A DNA stretch of 64,000 nucleotides from Sclerodactyla briareus (GCA_026419785.1 JAODTK010002444.1:338334-402333), one strand, 5' to 3'. Counted from the first letter of the stretch, positions 12,420 to 24,389 are shown. The notes: a model not told the origin generated them from the letters alone. Numbers and translations: made by a program.

Positions 12420-13070
12420 CATCTGATGATTGACCTAATGGTTAACCGTAACATTATGACGCCAGAACGGGTCCTGTTTGGTTTTTGAGATTCATGCACA
12501 TATTCATTAGGGTTTTTTGCTGTGTAGGTAGATTAGATGCACTTTTGGCACCCGGATGCTGTAGGCCTGTTCCAATGCCTAATGGTAACTACGGTAACCA
12601 TTGCAAAAGCCAGAAGTTCTGAGTATACGTTTACTCAATTGCTGAAGTTGCATTTAGGTTTACCATTGAATGCGATACATACTGCGCTATAATGGTACCG
12701 GTAAATCGTTTTCGTGGTTGACATGTCCATGCAATTGGTGTTGAACTTCGCGAAGGGTCCCCGTTTTTGCCATGGCTCTTCTGCTCGCTGGCGTAAGCCA
12801 GCTTTCCAGGCGAGACCCAAGTCCCTTTTCCACAATGATCCGTACACGTCGAACGGCGTAAGTCCTGGGCCCCTTCCGCTGTCGCATGTTACGTAAAGGT
12901 GCTTTCGAAATTGGCTGATAAATGTCACTTTATCTAGGTTGTTCCGACACTCTATCGTGACGTGTCATGATATACCGACCTCACAGTTGCATACAGATTG
13001 AAGTTTGTACTAGTTTCCGTCATACAACGTCCCCCGATGTCCCGCCTGCCTACATAGCACTCTTTTTTAT
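12420..13070. other. Unassigned sequence between MITE copies
   Basis: A GC-richer patch at 12680-12900 is open in several frames on both strands. No domain is recognised. It might be further decayed transposon coding sequence related to the possible transposase remnant upstream. Confidence 0.3.
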
Positions 13071-13075
13071 AGGGG

Positions 13076-13289
13076 ATAACAATCCCCGACAACATTGTTA
13101 ATGTGACAAACACTGCAGCATGGCTTCCACATAAGGATTTCCTTGTCAGTCAGGTACCCCCCCCCCTCCCCACCCCCCCCCCCCTTTCATGTGGTCTCGT
13201 AGTCGAAAAACATGCAAGTTTGAAGAGAACACATTGAATAGTGGGTGTGCGGGGGAGGTGTTCCAACTAATTTTGGCGGGGATTGTAAG
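13076..13289 (+). mobile_element. Tc1/mariner-type MITE, copy 2
   Basis: Starts 'aacaatccccgacaacattg' and ends 'actaattttggcggggattg', matching the inverted ends of the copy at 11738-11928. Internally it shares 'atggcttcca', 'aaggattt', 'tcaggtaccccc', 'tggtctcgtagtcgaaaa' and 'tttgaagagaacacattga' with that copy in the same order. The interior C run is longer here. Confidence 0.75.
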
Positions 13290-14074
13290 TTTCTTGAACA
13301 GCATAAAAGCATAAGTATGGCATAACTGTGGCTCATTACCTCAAAATTTCTCAAAATTATATTACTTTTGAACAAATTCTAGAGATATGCAATTTGTTTC
13401 AAGGTTTTGCAACAGAAATAGCTGTTATTCATTATCAACACCCAACAGCTGAACAACCAGAATTTCAATTTGTTCTTTGGCAGAGCCAGTTAGGTCAAAT
13501 TTGACAGAATTATTTGTCAAAATATTTAGATCGCCTCTAGCTTTAATTACATAGAGTCACCATCGTAACGAACATTCAAATGTGGCAATCAATGATTTCA
13601 GCCTTTGAATCAGACCAAGCATACACACTTGTTCACAATCATTCACAGGCATGTTCACAAGGTTTCGCCAAACTTGACCTCTGTCTTGACCTCAGAGTAC
13701 ACTTGACCGATCCCGACTATGGTTTCATTACTCATTATGGGGAACCTACATACCAATGAGCTTGACCCAGTCAGTTGGGTCAAGTTTATGTTATTCACAT
13801 GCCAAGATTTGCAATTTGTCACAATTTTCCAATTTCATACCAAAAAAATAAAAAAAATAAAAAAAATAAAAAAAATAGGGTCCTTGTCCTCCCCCCTCCC
13901 CTATGAACTGCCCCAAATTACATAGTGATTTGACCAAGCATTCGGACTTATCATGATCAATAGGTTTCCAGACTTTGACCGCGTTTGCCATTCGCCGACC
14001 CCAATACAATAGTGATCATTCACAATCTACAAAACAGTACACGGGTTTGTGACTCTGCATGCTCCTACGAATAC
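13290..14074. other. Unassigned, with an A-rich microsatellite
   Basis: No gene. A simple repeat close to (AAAAAAAT)n occupies about 13842-13877 and could be the tail of a decayed retroposon, but nothing upstream is recognisable as one. Confidence 0.4.
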
Positions 14075-14324
14075 TTAACCCCTTATCGACCATGCACCCC
14101 CTCATAATGCTACCGATGTCTGGCATTTTAACATAATACCCCGGGTTGGCACCCCATCGCCCTTCTCTTTTTTTTTCCATGCTCAGCATCCGGCATTCTC
14201 GAGGGGTTTCCCCCGGCAGCGGGGGTTGTGGATGCCTGCGACGGCCCGGAGAGGGATGGTGGGTGGGACTGCTTATAAGGGTAGTATTCGTAGGCTCACG
14301 TTCACAAACCCGGACTGTTTTGTA

Positions 14325-14372
14325 AATCTATTTCCCACCTACTCTAACCTTCCCCCCTTATCGACATGCACC
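14325..14372 (+). repeat. Second left-type terminus (L3) inside the T1 element
   Basis: The sequence 'aatctatttcccacctact' followed by 'ccttatcgacatgcacc' is the reverse complement of 20287-20332, which spans the right end of T1 and its flank. The similarity therefore continues outside the TTACCC end used by the 14075 terminus. After gcacc this copy diverges into the GC-rich interior. Confidence 0.6.
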
Positions 14373-14379
14373 AGTCCTA

Positions 14380-17135
14380 GCACGGGCGGCTTCGTGGGGG
14401 GCCCGTGCCGTCGCGCCGAGTAGGCGGATGCTGAGTATCGAGGTTGCAGAGCCGCTATGGCAACTGCCCTTCCTTGACACCGCGTCCCGTCCCATACAAC
14501 GCGACCAATGTGTTCGTAGTCTTCCCCGCCTCCAAGCTTTCCTCACGACTTTCGTCTAGATCCGGACTCTAGAGCCATGCTGCCGGCGGATCGGAAGCCA
14601 AAATTGATCGCCGTGGCGGTCAAACGAGGTCTCTCGATAACCAAGCCCATGGCCGGGACGGGCACCAGTGCTTGCCCTCGGGTATTCCCGAGGGTGACCC
14701 GATCGCGGGGGTGTCAATCTCCGGGCGAACGCCCCCCCGCGGATCTTGCCAAGAAGGCCGGATCCGAGGGGAAACGGATCCCGTCTGAACCGTGCCAGGG
14801 AAGAACGGTTAGTCGTGCGCATCAGACAGCTCCTGCAGTCGCGGAGGGCACTGCCACCCCAAAAAATGGCGTTGAGGGTGAGGAGGCTCCAGCGCTAGTA
14901 AGGCTGTTTCGCGGGATGTGGGCGATGGAGGAGGAAACCTGCCGGAGCCAAATAGAGCAGGCAGGGACGCTCGCTAACGTTCGCTAAGAGCGGCTGTCAG
15001 GGACCTGCTCCAGCCATGGAGGACCATCCGGGAAAAAACGCGATGTATCGCCGCAAGGGCGAGCGGGGGGGGGAAAAACGGCCAGATCGTCGAGGCCCTA
15101 CCCCCTGGTAGAGAAGAGGGACAAAGACGAATGACATCGCGGGCCATACCGAGCAACCACGGGGTCACAACCGAGGATGTTGCGACGTACGCCAACGCGC
15201 TACCGGAAACGCCGTTGTTCGGAAAGCTTTCGGCTCGTCTCCCAGCGATAGGACACAGGGCGCAGTGCCGTGGTAGCACAGCTAACCCATCTGCCCGAGC
15301 CGGAAAGGGTCCTGGAAAGCAGAGGGTCTGAAGTCGCGCATTGTTAGCCGCCCACGAAGAGATCGACGATCGGTCGTCGATCAGGGACCGTCATGGCGTT
15401 GCCCTTGCCGCTGATCCGCCCCAAAAGGGGGCCGCGTCCCAAGCTGGCCTATCAACCGAGAGCGACGCGTCTGTGGGCACTGTTCACCCCGGAAGGGAGT
15501 CGCCAAAAACCGGACTATACCGCAGCCACCCACGTGGCTTCTGTCCACCGCCGCCAACTTGTGGATCGTCATTCAGGACAGGAAGAGCTCGAGATCCCCA
15601 CGAAGAGCGATCGGCTTGGGCGGATAGACCAACAGACTGCGCTTTGCGACGGCCGCAGCGGCCGCGCGCGCGCGGCAGAGATGAGGTCGATATAGTGGCC
15701 GCGGAAACCAGGACCGAGGCCCAGGCCTGGCGGGGAATACTCGAGGGCGGATGAAGCTGCCGCGCGGCGGAGGCAACGTCCGAGTTGTGATGAGACGCAG
15801 CCGCGGGATGAGCAATAGGGACCCGCTTTCGACGGGGGCACACGGGCCAATCGGTAGTGCGAGCGACGGGACTGTGATGCCATCCTGCCAGCAAGGAAAG
15901 CGGGATGGGCTGCAGACACATGGTGAAGAGCTCGGGCAGTCGGGAGGCCGAATGGGAGGGACCACCAAGCGGTAGTCATGCCCCATGTAGCGGAACGCTA
16001 GATCGGCCGTGAAGCTGGTGCCTGGGCAGATGAGCGCGTTAGGTCTATCGACGCCGCCCCGCCCCGTCCGAGTGGAAGGATCGGGGATGGCGGCTTAGCA
16101 AGGGACCCCACCCGGAATTTCATTGGGGGACGGGCGTATACCTCCGCGGTGGTGCTTCAGCCGAGAAATGAGGACTGCGTAACGACTCGTTTTCGGGCCT
16201 ATGCCTTCGGCCTCCCCTCAGTTAGAGGTCGAAGTCGGCGGCGCTGGCGGGGGCGGGCTCCTGCCTGTCTCGACTGCCGGGCGGAATCGAAGCGTTCCAC
16301 AAAAAATGGGTCTACGCACAGGAGGGCCATTTTTTGAGTCGCACGAAGCGCGTTCATGGCCTCAGTAGGTGTTGACACCGCCTCGAGGACGATGTCGCGC
16401 CACGCGCCCGTGGCAATACGGAGGGATGGCGCCACTCTACACGTAACCACGATTTCCCGACGAGCGGTAGGAATGCGTAACACATGAGGACCGGCGAGTC
16501 GGGGGTCAGAGTTCATTTAGCCGCATCAGAGGGTTTTGAGACCATCCCTCTTGTGGAAACCCCTCACCATCGATCGGCGCCCACAGGGGTGGTGTTCTAC
16601 TGGCCCGGTAGCAATGAGGGAGAGGAGGGACGGCGGCGGCGCGGGGGTTTCCGATCGGGATTGCCTCTTCGGAGACCAGTCCCCGTTGGAATGTGGCGAC
16701 CGCTCATTCCGGAGGGTCTGGGAATGTCGGTGCCGAGGAACACGCCCGCTCGGAGCCCAGAAACCTTTGGTCTCCGAGGCGAGTGAAAGACCGAAACAAA
16801 AAAGGCGGCCTATACGGGTTTCCGGTTGCCGCCGGGGCGGGGCCTGCTCCAAGAGACTCGAAGACTGCACAGAAAACTTCGGTTTTCGGGCATTCAAGAA
16901 CTGGTCCGAGGGCAGGGGGAGGCGGGTTGGCGAGACGACCCAAACCACTCGTCGACCCGGTCGCCAACTCTCGCGAAGTGCTCTGCGAGAACAAGGACAG
17001 AGACTGGGCATGCGTCCCTCCACGTCCGAGGGCTCGTGCGGGTAAGAAGTCCCACGGGATACCGCCCGAGCTGGCGATGGGCCTGCCCGGCGGAACCCCC
17101 GCACGGTGAGGACAGGCCTAACGGCACACCTCGCT
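14380..17135. other. GC-rich interior of T1, no identifiable protein
   Basis: Open frames of 60-220 codons occur in all six frames, as expected when stop codons are scarce in GC-rich DNA. Plus-strand frames at 14577-14987 and 15341-15754, and a minus-strand frame at 17197-16526, are the longest. None shows a zinc finger, DDE/D, YADD or other signature. Composition is rich in R, G, P, A and S on both strands, which suggests non-coding GC-rich DNA or a heavily decayed gene. Confidence 0.4.
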
Positions 17136-17139
17136 CTGG

Positions 17140-19060
17140 GCTGCCGATTGGTGCGGCCAGTTGGAAGCCGACTGGCGCTCCTGCGCAAAACCCCCAAACG
17201 AGCGTGCGTCCCCCTCTAGGGGTACTGACTCGGTGTTCGAAACCACGGAGCCCGGGGCTCTAGTGGTTGATTCGGCCAGCCGGAGCCAACCGAGAGCCCC
17301 GTGGGTGCCTCGAGATCTGACCCTCAAAGCCCTCGAGATGGCCCGACGATCTGCCGCTTCGATGCGCCAGCCCCGACGACAGAGACGGGCCTCCGTCGGA
17401 GCCATTGGCGATTGGTTCTGCCCTGCCCAAGGATCGTAATCGATCGGGTCGGCTGAAAGGTCTGGTGATCCTCATGTGCCGGGCCCAGCCGAGCCTCGGA
17501 CCTCCGCGACAGAGCAGACCCAAGAGGCCCAGGATCCCGAACCGAGAGTGCGGGCGGTTCGGCAGGCTGAAAAAAAAAAAGAAAAAAAAACAGCTGGCGG
17601 CCTTCTCATTAGCCAGGACTCCAACCTAAAGCGTCGGGCCTTTCATGAGGTCCGTACCTTTTTCGGTGATCCGACTACCGGGGCCAACGGAGTCCCTGGA
17701 CCTCGGTGGTTGGCCCAGTCTACCGACTCCGACCGTGTGCTCTGCATGCGCCCTAGGATACGACCGTCCGGTTGAAGCCAGCCTGGAGTTCCGGCCCCAA
17801 CAAGCTCGAACCAGCCGCACGGGCACCACCTTCTCTGGACTGTGGTCTTCCACGGCACGTGCTCTCCTGCCAACGGGCCCCCAACCGAGTCGTGACCCCT
17901 CTCAGGAGACAGGACTCGGTTGTCAGACCGCCGGCGTCGCCCGTGTTGGTAGGTGTAGGCCGGCCAGCGAAGACGATCTGGCGCCCTGCCGGCGCCCTTA
18001 CTCTCAGTAGGAATGTTGGCGTCCCTGGTCCACCCGAGACAACCTGTCCCGGTGGGTGGTCCGGCCGAAGCCGACAGGGCGCAATCGCCAGGCGCTAACG
18101 AGCAGTACGACAAAACCTCGGAGCCGCACATGGGGTCGGACCACCGGAGCCCCCGGCTCCAGTGGTGGTGCGGGCCGGGCGAAGAATCCGCCAGGGCGCG
18201 ACGCCGGCGCCCTAACCGAGCCGTCGACCACCTATCTTGGATCCCGATCTCGGGTCTAAACAACACGGAGCCCTGCTCCCAGTGGTACTGTTCGAGCCGG
18301 GGTGGCAAAGCCGACCGGGCGCGCCCCCCCGCCGGCGCCCTACCGAGTCGTGAACCCCTCTCGGAGGCCCGGGACTCGGTGTCTAACCCCACGGAAGCCC
18401 TCCTGCTCATGATGTTCGGTTACGGCCCGCCGAAGCCGACCGGGCCGCTCCGAGGCGCCCAAACTGAGCCGCCAACCCCCACGGAGTCTGGAATCTCTGT
18501 GTCTAATCCACCGGAGCTCATACACCCGCATGGTCGGTTCGGGGCCGAAGTCGAGATGGGCGCTCCCGCGGAGCCCTAAACGAGCCGTCGACCCCCTCGG
18601 AAGTCAACCCACCGTTAGCAACGGCTCCCGTGGTTGTTTCGGAGTGGCCAAAGCGGCGGGCAAATGCTCGGAGGGCGCTCCGCCGGCGCCCGCGGGGCCG
18701 TAGACTCTCCTCGGACTCCGGACTCGGTGGGGATCCGACCCACAGAGTCCCGGCTCCAGGTGGTCGGTCGGCCGGCGAAAGCCGGCCGGGCGACCGCCGG
18801 CGCACCACGAGCCGTAATGACCCGAGACCCTCTCGGAAGTACGGACATCGGTACCGACCCACCGGAGCCCACCCCGCGCCCCCCCACCCCCCCAATCCCC
18901 CCCCACTCCCCCCCCCCCCCCACCCCCCCCCCCCCCGCCCCCCCCCACCCCCCCCCCCCCCCCCCCCCACCCTCCCCCTCCCACGACCCCCCCCCACCCC
19001 CCCCCCCCCACCGGCTCCCGGTGGTCGGTTCGATCAGCTGAAGCCGACCACAGGAGCTCC
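17140..19060 (+). repeat. GC-rich minisatellite, ~115-125-bp unit
   Basis: A diverged unit recurs through the right half of T1. Each unit runs approximately: ccgagccgtcgacccc, ctcggagtccggactcggtg, a ccaccggagccc block, ccggctccagtggtcggt, ggccgaagccgaccgggcg, and ccgccggcgccctaa. Clear unit starts are near 17885, 18106, 18217, 18343, 18465, 18579, 18695 and 18808. Partial units lie at 17140-17290 and 17640-17790, giving about ten to fourteen copies. No unit is identical to its neighbour. Confidence 0.75.
18870..19012 (+). repeat. Nearly pure cytosine tract
   Basis: About 140 bases are almost entirely C with scattered A, G and T, interrupting one minisatellite unit between a ccaccggagccc block and its ccggctcccggtggtcgg continuation. 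The G-rich complement could form stacked quadruplexes. The length may be wrong, since homopolymers this long are often mis-assembled. Confidence 0.7.
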
Positions 19061-19627
19061 CCCCCATGACGCCCCATGCCCGAAGTCTGGAGGCATAAAC
19101 CGATTTAGCTGACGGTCGTGTTCGGCCGGATTTCCCCGACATGGCGCTCCAATTGCGCCTGGGTTTCGGGACCGCCCTCCGCCCAGCCGAAGCCGGTTGT
19201 GACGATCCAGGTTCCTTTCCCCTGCGGAGGTGAAATCGGACATGCCCTGGTCGATCCGAACTGAGCACCACCGAGAGGACCGCCCGGACGGAAGAGATAG
19301 TCCCCCCCGCGGTCTTGAAACCTGCTTACCTTGGCTCCTTGGTGTTTCGGCTGTCTCCCCGTTGAACTGCAGGGTTTCGGACCGTGAAACCACCCTGGAC
19401 CTACGGAACTCCCGGCCAGGGCCGCTCATGGGGCAGTCCCGATACGTTACACAGTCAGGCGTCTTCCCTCGGCTGGTCGTACTGCCTGCGTGGGAACACT
19501 TGCAGGGCGACGCGTCCGGCACGGCGCTCACTGCTGTGAGCCAGAGTTATTCTGCAGCATTACGACGGTCTCCGGGCTCTGATGCCTCGCAGGAGTGTGA
19601 AGCCAAAACTTCCTATGAAAAATTCAC

Positions 19628-19678
19628 CACCTAATCTCTCGCTCTCTCTACTCTCTTCTCCCTCGTCGCCGCCGCAGC
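19628..19678 (+). promoter_or_regulatory. Strong 3' splice-site-like pyrimidine tract inside T1
   Basis: About 45 bases of nearly uninterrupted C and T end in 'cgccgccgcag' followed by 'cgaaaac'. This has the form of a strong intron acceptor on the plus strand. Because the tract is also compatible with simple CT-repeat DNA and no coding exon follows clearly, function is uncertain. Confidence 0.3.
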
Positions 19679-19957
19679 GAAAACTTCCCACGCGCACACC
19701 CGACAGCAACCAAACCACCACCCCCCAGGCACTGGAAGGGATGGGAGGGGACAGGGACCCCACGGGACGCGGACTGGGAGTAGGGACCCGAGGGTAGGAG
19801 GGCGTGAGGTAGGGGGACGGAGAGAATCCGGTACTGACCAACTAACGAACCAAACACCCCCCAAAAACAACGCCAAAGCCAACAAGCGAACCCTCCGCAG
19901 AGGTGAGAGACCCGCCAAAATGTGTGAACCACACAAGTTGACTGGTGGGCAACGGGA

Positions 19958-20308
19958 TGGTACACACACACACTCCCTACGTTAGACGCAGTCTAGGCTG
20001 TTAGGAACGTCTTTACGCGCGACGGCGACACAGAGAGAAACAAAGACGACGAAACATGCGAAACAAACACAAACTCTTCTCCAAATGTTCTCACGAAGCG
20101 GAAGGAGTAGCTTCGGTCTCCAAAAACGGTTCACAAACCGTAACAAATTCCTTTGGTCGAAAATTTTTGAACTTTTCATGCAGAAAAAACACTCGTGCAG
20201 ACGACTAGGTGGCAAAAGGAGAGGGCGAGTGGTGGCCAACCCGGGTACTATGTTAAAATGGCCAGACATCGGGTAGTCACTTGGGGGGGTGCATGTCGAT
20301 AAGGGTAA
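19958..20308 (+). mobile_element. Right end (R3) of T1 with conserved subterminal region
   Basis: Some 330 bp here align with 34920-35251 in the same orientation. The shared order is 'acactccctacgttag', 'tctaggctgttaggaacg', 'gcgac', 'gagtagctt.ggtctcc', 'ggttcac.aa.cgtaacaa', 'ctcgtgcagacga', 'ggcaaa.ggaga', then the inverted-repeat block. Conservation well inside the inverted repeat shows that two copies of one element family are present. The left termini do not share this subterminal part. Confidence 0.75.
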
Positions 20309-20339
20309 AGTAGGTAGGTGATGAAATAGATTATATTAA

Positions 20340-23300
20340 CTATAATTGGTTCCATGCCCAAAGAGAAGAGCAATGCTGTCAAATTGCAAGGGTGAAGGCA
20401 TTTGGCTGTGATGATCACAGTCATCTCATCAAAAAGAAATGAAATGGTGGACCTCTAGTTTCCATTCCAACAGTGCCACCAAATTGACTTGTCTAGTGGA
20501 TTCCATAGAAGCACCAGAGGTAGGTCAATGCCACTCCTAATCACCTCTAACGGGGGACTTTTTTCTCTCTCAAAGTTGCATCATGTGAGGGGCCATGAAA
20601 CCTCTCAATAGCTTTTGTTGGCTTTTTTTGTAGCTACCATCCAGTTTATGACACGTGAGGACCTTGTATCAGACCGAGAGAGGTTATATGAAAGAAATTA
20701 TTGTGGAACCTGGCTCGCATCACAGGCAAACCAGATATTCAGGTGACAGGGAGATTAAAGCATGTCACTGCATGGTATCTGGGAAGAAAAAATGCGCCCA
20801 ATGCACCTAAATAGGCAGGCCAATGCTGTGGTTTGTGGTCTTTGTGTCTTTTTTGAGATGTACTTTGAAATTTAAGTCAGTGCAGAGGTGAACTCGCCAA
20901 CCCACTTTCGAATCCCAGCAAGCTACACACAAGTACGCAGAATTCCCCTCCGTCCTACTTTGCGCAGACCCTAAAAATTCATGTCCAAACTTCACAGTTA
21001 TAGTTAATTACAAAAGTTGATTTGGACAGGTCGAAGATCCCCCAGCTCATTGAGAAATACATGAACTGAGAATACGCCCCCCGTCTTCCTTGATGCACAC
21101 CTATAAACAATCACGAATTCTTATCAATTGGGAGGGTACAGGTTTAACGAGATGGGAATAAAGAATATGTGACATTGGGTAAAGAAATGTGTTTATGGAT
21201 ATGAACAGCATTCGCTATCGCATGGGGATTAATACTGTAGTTTAGTGGTTAAGTTTGATGAGCTATCATCCCAATGTGCAGGTATGTCAAGTTGTTTTCA
21301 CTTTCTGCAGCTTGGCATGTAGATTGTGCTCCAGGAAATCATTTATGACAATAATTTTTCAGCGGATCGAGCCCCAAGTTAAGTAGGAACGACGGCATGT
21401 CATTGCCAATTTGCCTCCAATGAAGTACTGATCTGGACTTTGCACCTCATTGAAAATCTGTCGTACAATTTTCGAACAGGTTTTGTAGAGGGCCTGAGCT
21501 GACTATCTAAGTAGAGTGCCCCATTGGGTGGAGCATAGCATTACTGGAATTTTTATTTATCATTAGGCCGTCCAGAGATGGAGCAAATCACATTTCTTGG
21601 ACCCATTTTAAAGAAGAAACTGATGCACAGTTTCGTGGGCACAAAAATGGTAGGCATGTCATGTTAGAAAGGATAAATTCCCTCGCACTTCATGTTCAGG
21701 TAGAATACAAACAAGGGAATCTGATAGTTTCCAAAATTAGCCCCACGGTAAAATTTCGAGGTGTTACCTTTCACTTCCACTTCATCCCTGCTCGTACTCC
21801 TATCCTACCGGGAAATATGTTCACTTTGCTGTTAGATATTAAGATCTCCACCGTATATGCAGTGCCTCTCAATTAGTGGCGTAGGAAGTTAATTTTGTGG
21901 GGGCTGAAGCATGACGGCGACGTGAAAAAAAACATGCATTTCGATTGTCAACAGCACTTTGTGCAGTGACGCGCACTGTAGGACACGCATTGTTTTCCAA
22001 TTATCTGTGTTTTCACAGGTTAGTATGGAATATATAGGGACAATTCCTCATAATTTTTCTGGCATTGCAGTGCAGGCGTTGATCCCATGGGTGCAATATG
22101 CACGCCTATTGTAACACCACCCTCCTCTGTGTTAGAAATTATCTTGTGTTTCACCCTGGCTTAGTACTCGAGCATTCAAGGTGGTTGCTGATGCAATATG
22201 TGCAATAATAGCCACCTGAACATGCAGACGGAGATATGCAAAGGGAGAGGGAGTTATGGCGGCTCCAGTCCCTGCACTTCTCCTATGCCCTGTGCATTCT
22301 GGCCACCCTGAGTGAAGTGGTAATCACGGTCCTCCTTCAAACTGTGAGAAATGATATTAGTAATACATGGTCAGCGCAGAGCCCCTCCACTTCAAACATG
22401 CCCTAGCGGTCTCGTGACTCCACTCTGTATTGAACAATTATTTTGCCTTCCACTGTTCTGAGTATTTGGGAAATGTTCCAGCTTTTTCCGAGCAATGGGT
22501 GCAAAATAGTCCACTAAATACCCGTCAACACCCCATGTGATGTTATTTTGCGCTTCTATTGCCATTTTTGTGGTCAACTGCTCGGATATAGTTTGACTCT
22601 AGATTTGAGCAAAAATGGATATGTTTCTGAAGATTTTGAAACCTTGCCCATATGCGTGGGGATCAGAGTGGAAGTATCTGTACGCAAGCAAAATTGCGTG
22701 GATTTTTAGAAGACTCTTCAAGGCATGTCTCTCGCCGATCTAAGGAGGTTGAGAAGTGGAGCAGGTATATCGGTCACAGCTGATTGATCAACCAACTGCC
22801 TTATGTTCTGATACTTTCCATTCAAATGAGTCTCAGCTCATGTTAATAATCTAATAATTCGCTTGGAAATTTCTTCGAGGATATGTTTGAAAAGGAAAAT
22901 AACGCCGGGGAGGGGGAAGTGGGGTGGGCGGGCGAAACTTCGTGGGGGAGGGTGTGCCGCGCCCAAGCTGGGTATTTTGACCTCCTTGCAGTGAGCACCT
23001 AGAGAAATCTGGCATGGTTTGTTGGTCGATTTTACCCTGACATTTTTTTTCTCATCGGCCCAAATAAGCCCGAGTTCTTGTTATTCTTGGTATTGCAAAG
23101 TTGTTTTTAAAATGAGAATGTTCAACCTGGTAACACTTCTAAGGGCCAGTACGATAAAATTAATGATGGACGGTGACTGCATGTACACACATCAATAATA
23201 ACAAGGATTTCACTAGTTCTCTGTGGCACTGAGTGGCACTGCGGCAGGTAAAAGACACGGAAAGTCAGTGTACAAATCTACAATTAAAATTACTGGTCGT

Positions 23301-24385
23301 GTACATCGCTTGAATGGTTATAACACAGAAACGGCGTCGCGAGGGTTGATGATTTTTTTATTAAAAAAAAAAATCAGATTTATTGGATTTATATCAGATT
23401 GATTTGATTTTAAATTGTTTTTTTTTATTTTTTTCAAATCCAAATTTCCACTTGGTCTCAAAATGTTGCCTAAACCTTTGTAACAACCCCATACATACTG
23501 GCATATAACCCAGTGATAAAACCTGCACTAATCTATCTGGTATCATGAAGGCTTCGAGGCTTGTACTTCTTTGAATATTCAAAACATACCCTTGCATCTA
23601 TGACATGCACACATTTAGGACCATGCAGTGTCAGAGTATACCGAACATGCAGGCCTACATATCCAATTGGTGGTCCTGGTTTGGGAATTCACTTGTGGAC
23701 CCCTTGGGTCCTAATTTGAACTTAGAATTTGAGTATTTCGGAAATTCAAGACCAGTTTGTGATATCGATTTGTCACTAAATGGTCACCATATCCACACAA
23801 CAAATATACATCAAATCGATGGAAATTTGGAGCGGAATATGCAACCCATGCCACCCATCATAGGTTCCTAGGTTTAATTGCTGTTACGGGTAATTCTTCC
23901 ATTTCCTGAATACTTCTTGAAAGTTTATCTGGATTGGTGCAATGCTTCATGCCCGAATGCATATGACAATTGAGGGCACAAATATACATTGAATTGTAGT
24001 CACAACCTACCTCAATGTTGTTGACTATAATGTCCAGGTCTGGTAACAGCAAGAGTGCCCACAACCTTTGTGAATCATTGTTTTGGAATCATAGATTATA
24101 GCATTCACTCAATATATTTTCAGAATATTACCGTGGTGGATAATATGCAAACATTTTTAAATGAATAGAATCTGGCTATCACTCTATTAGGCCTTTATTT
24201 AGTAGCAGTATATGCTATACTGCCCCTGTTCCATCATACAAAGCTAAACTTATGAAAGGACCATGGCATAAGTGAGAGAGCGCATAGAATTCTTTCCATC
24301 AACGCATTGAAATTCCAGCAAAAACTATGATAAACTTGTGATTTTGGAGCGTGTAACCTAATTATTGTGTAATGCTGTTGAGCTA
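20340..24385. other. Unassigned AT-rich sequence
   Basis: Four kilobases with no recognised gene or named repeat. Plus-strand open frames at 21661-21876 and 23605-23871 have fairly protein-like composition but no domain and weak splice context. A T/A-rich low-complexity patch is at 23350-23440, and a G-rich patch is at 22905-22960. Confidence 0.35.
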
Positions 24386-24389
24386 TTGA

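Larger units (their letters stand above)
14075..20308. mobile_element. T1 element: GC-rich block between long inverted repeats
   Basis: A left end at 14075-14185 is the reverse complement of the right end at 20205-20308 over about 100 bp, roughly 80-88% by eye. Blocks shared in order are TTA(A)CCC, 'ttatcgacatgcac', a C run, 'ccgatgtctggc', 'attttaacata', 'cccgggttggc' and a pyrimidine-rich end. The enclosed ~6 kb is clearly GC-rich (by eye above 60%) against AT-rich flanks. Frames inside are open but no transposase motif is recognised. Ends read TTAA-like on the left and GGGTAAA on the right, which would fit a TTAA-type duplication damaged by a base error. The superfamily is unknown; piggyBac, Kolobok or Sola3 are possible only because of the TTAA-like ends. 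Confidence 0.65.

Noticed and set aside
16526..18410. Long open frames (up to 255 codons) in the GC-rich block
   Set aside because: Stops are rare in all six frames here because of base composition. The frames overlap on both strands, cover the minisatellite, and show no motif.
18518..19112. Glycine- or proline-rich open frames over the C tract
   Set aside because: Direct translation of a homopolymer-rich tract.
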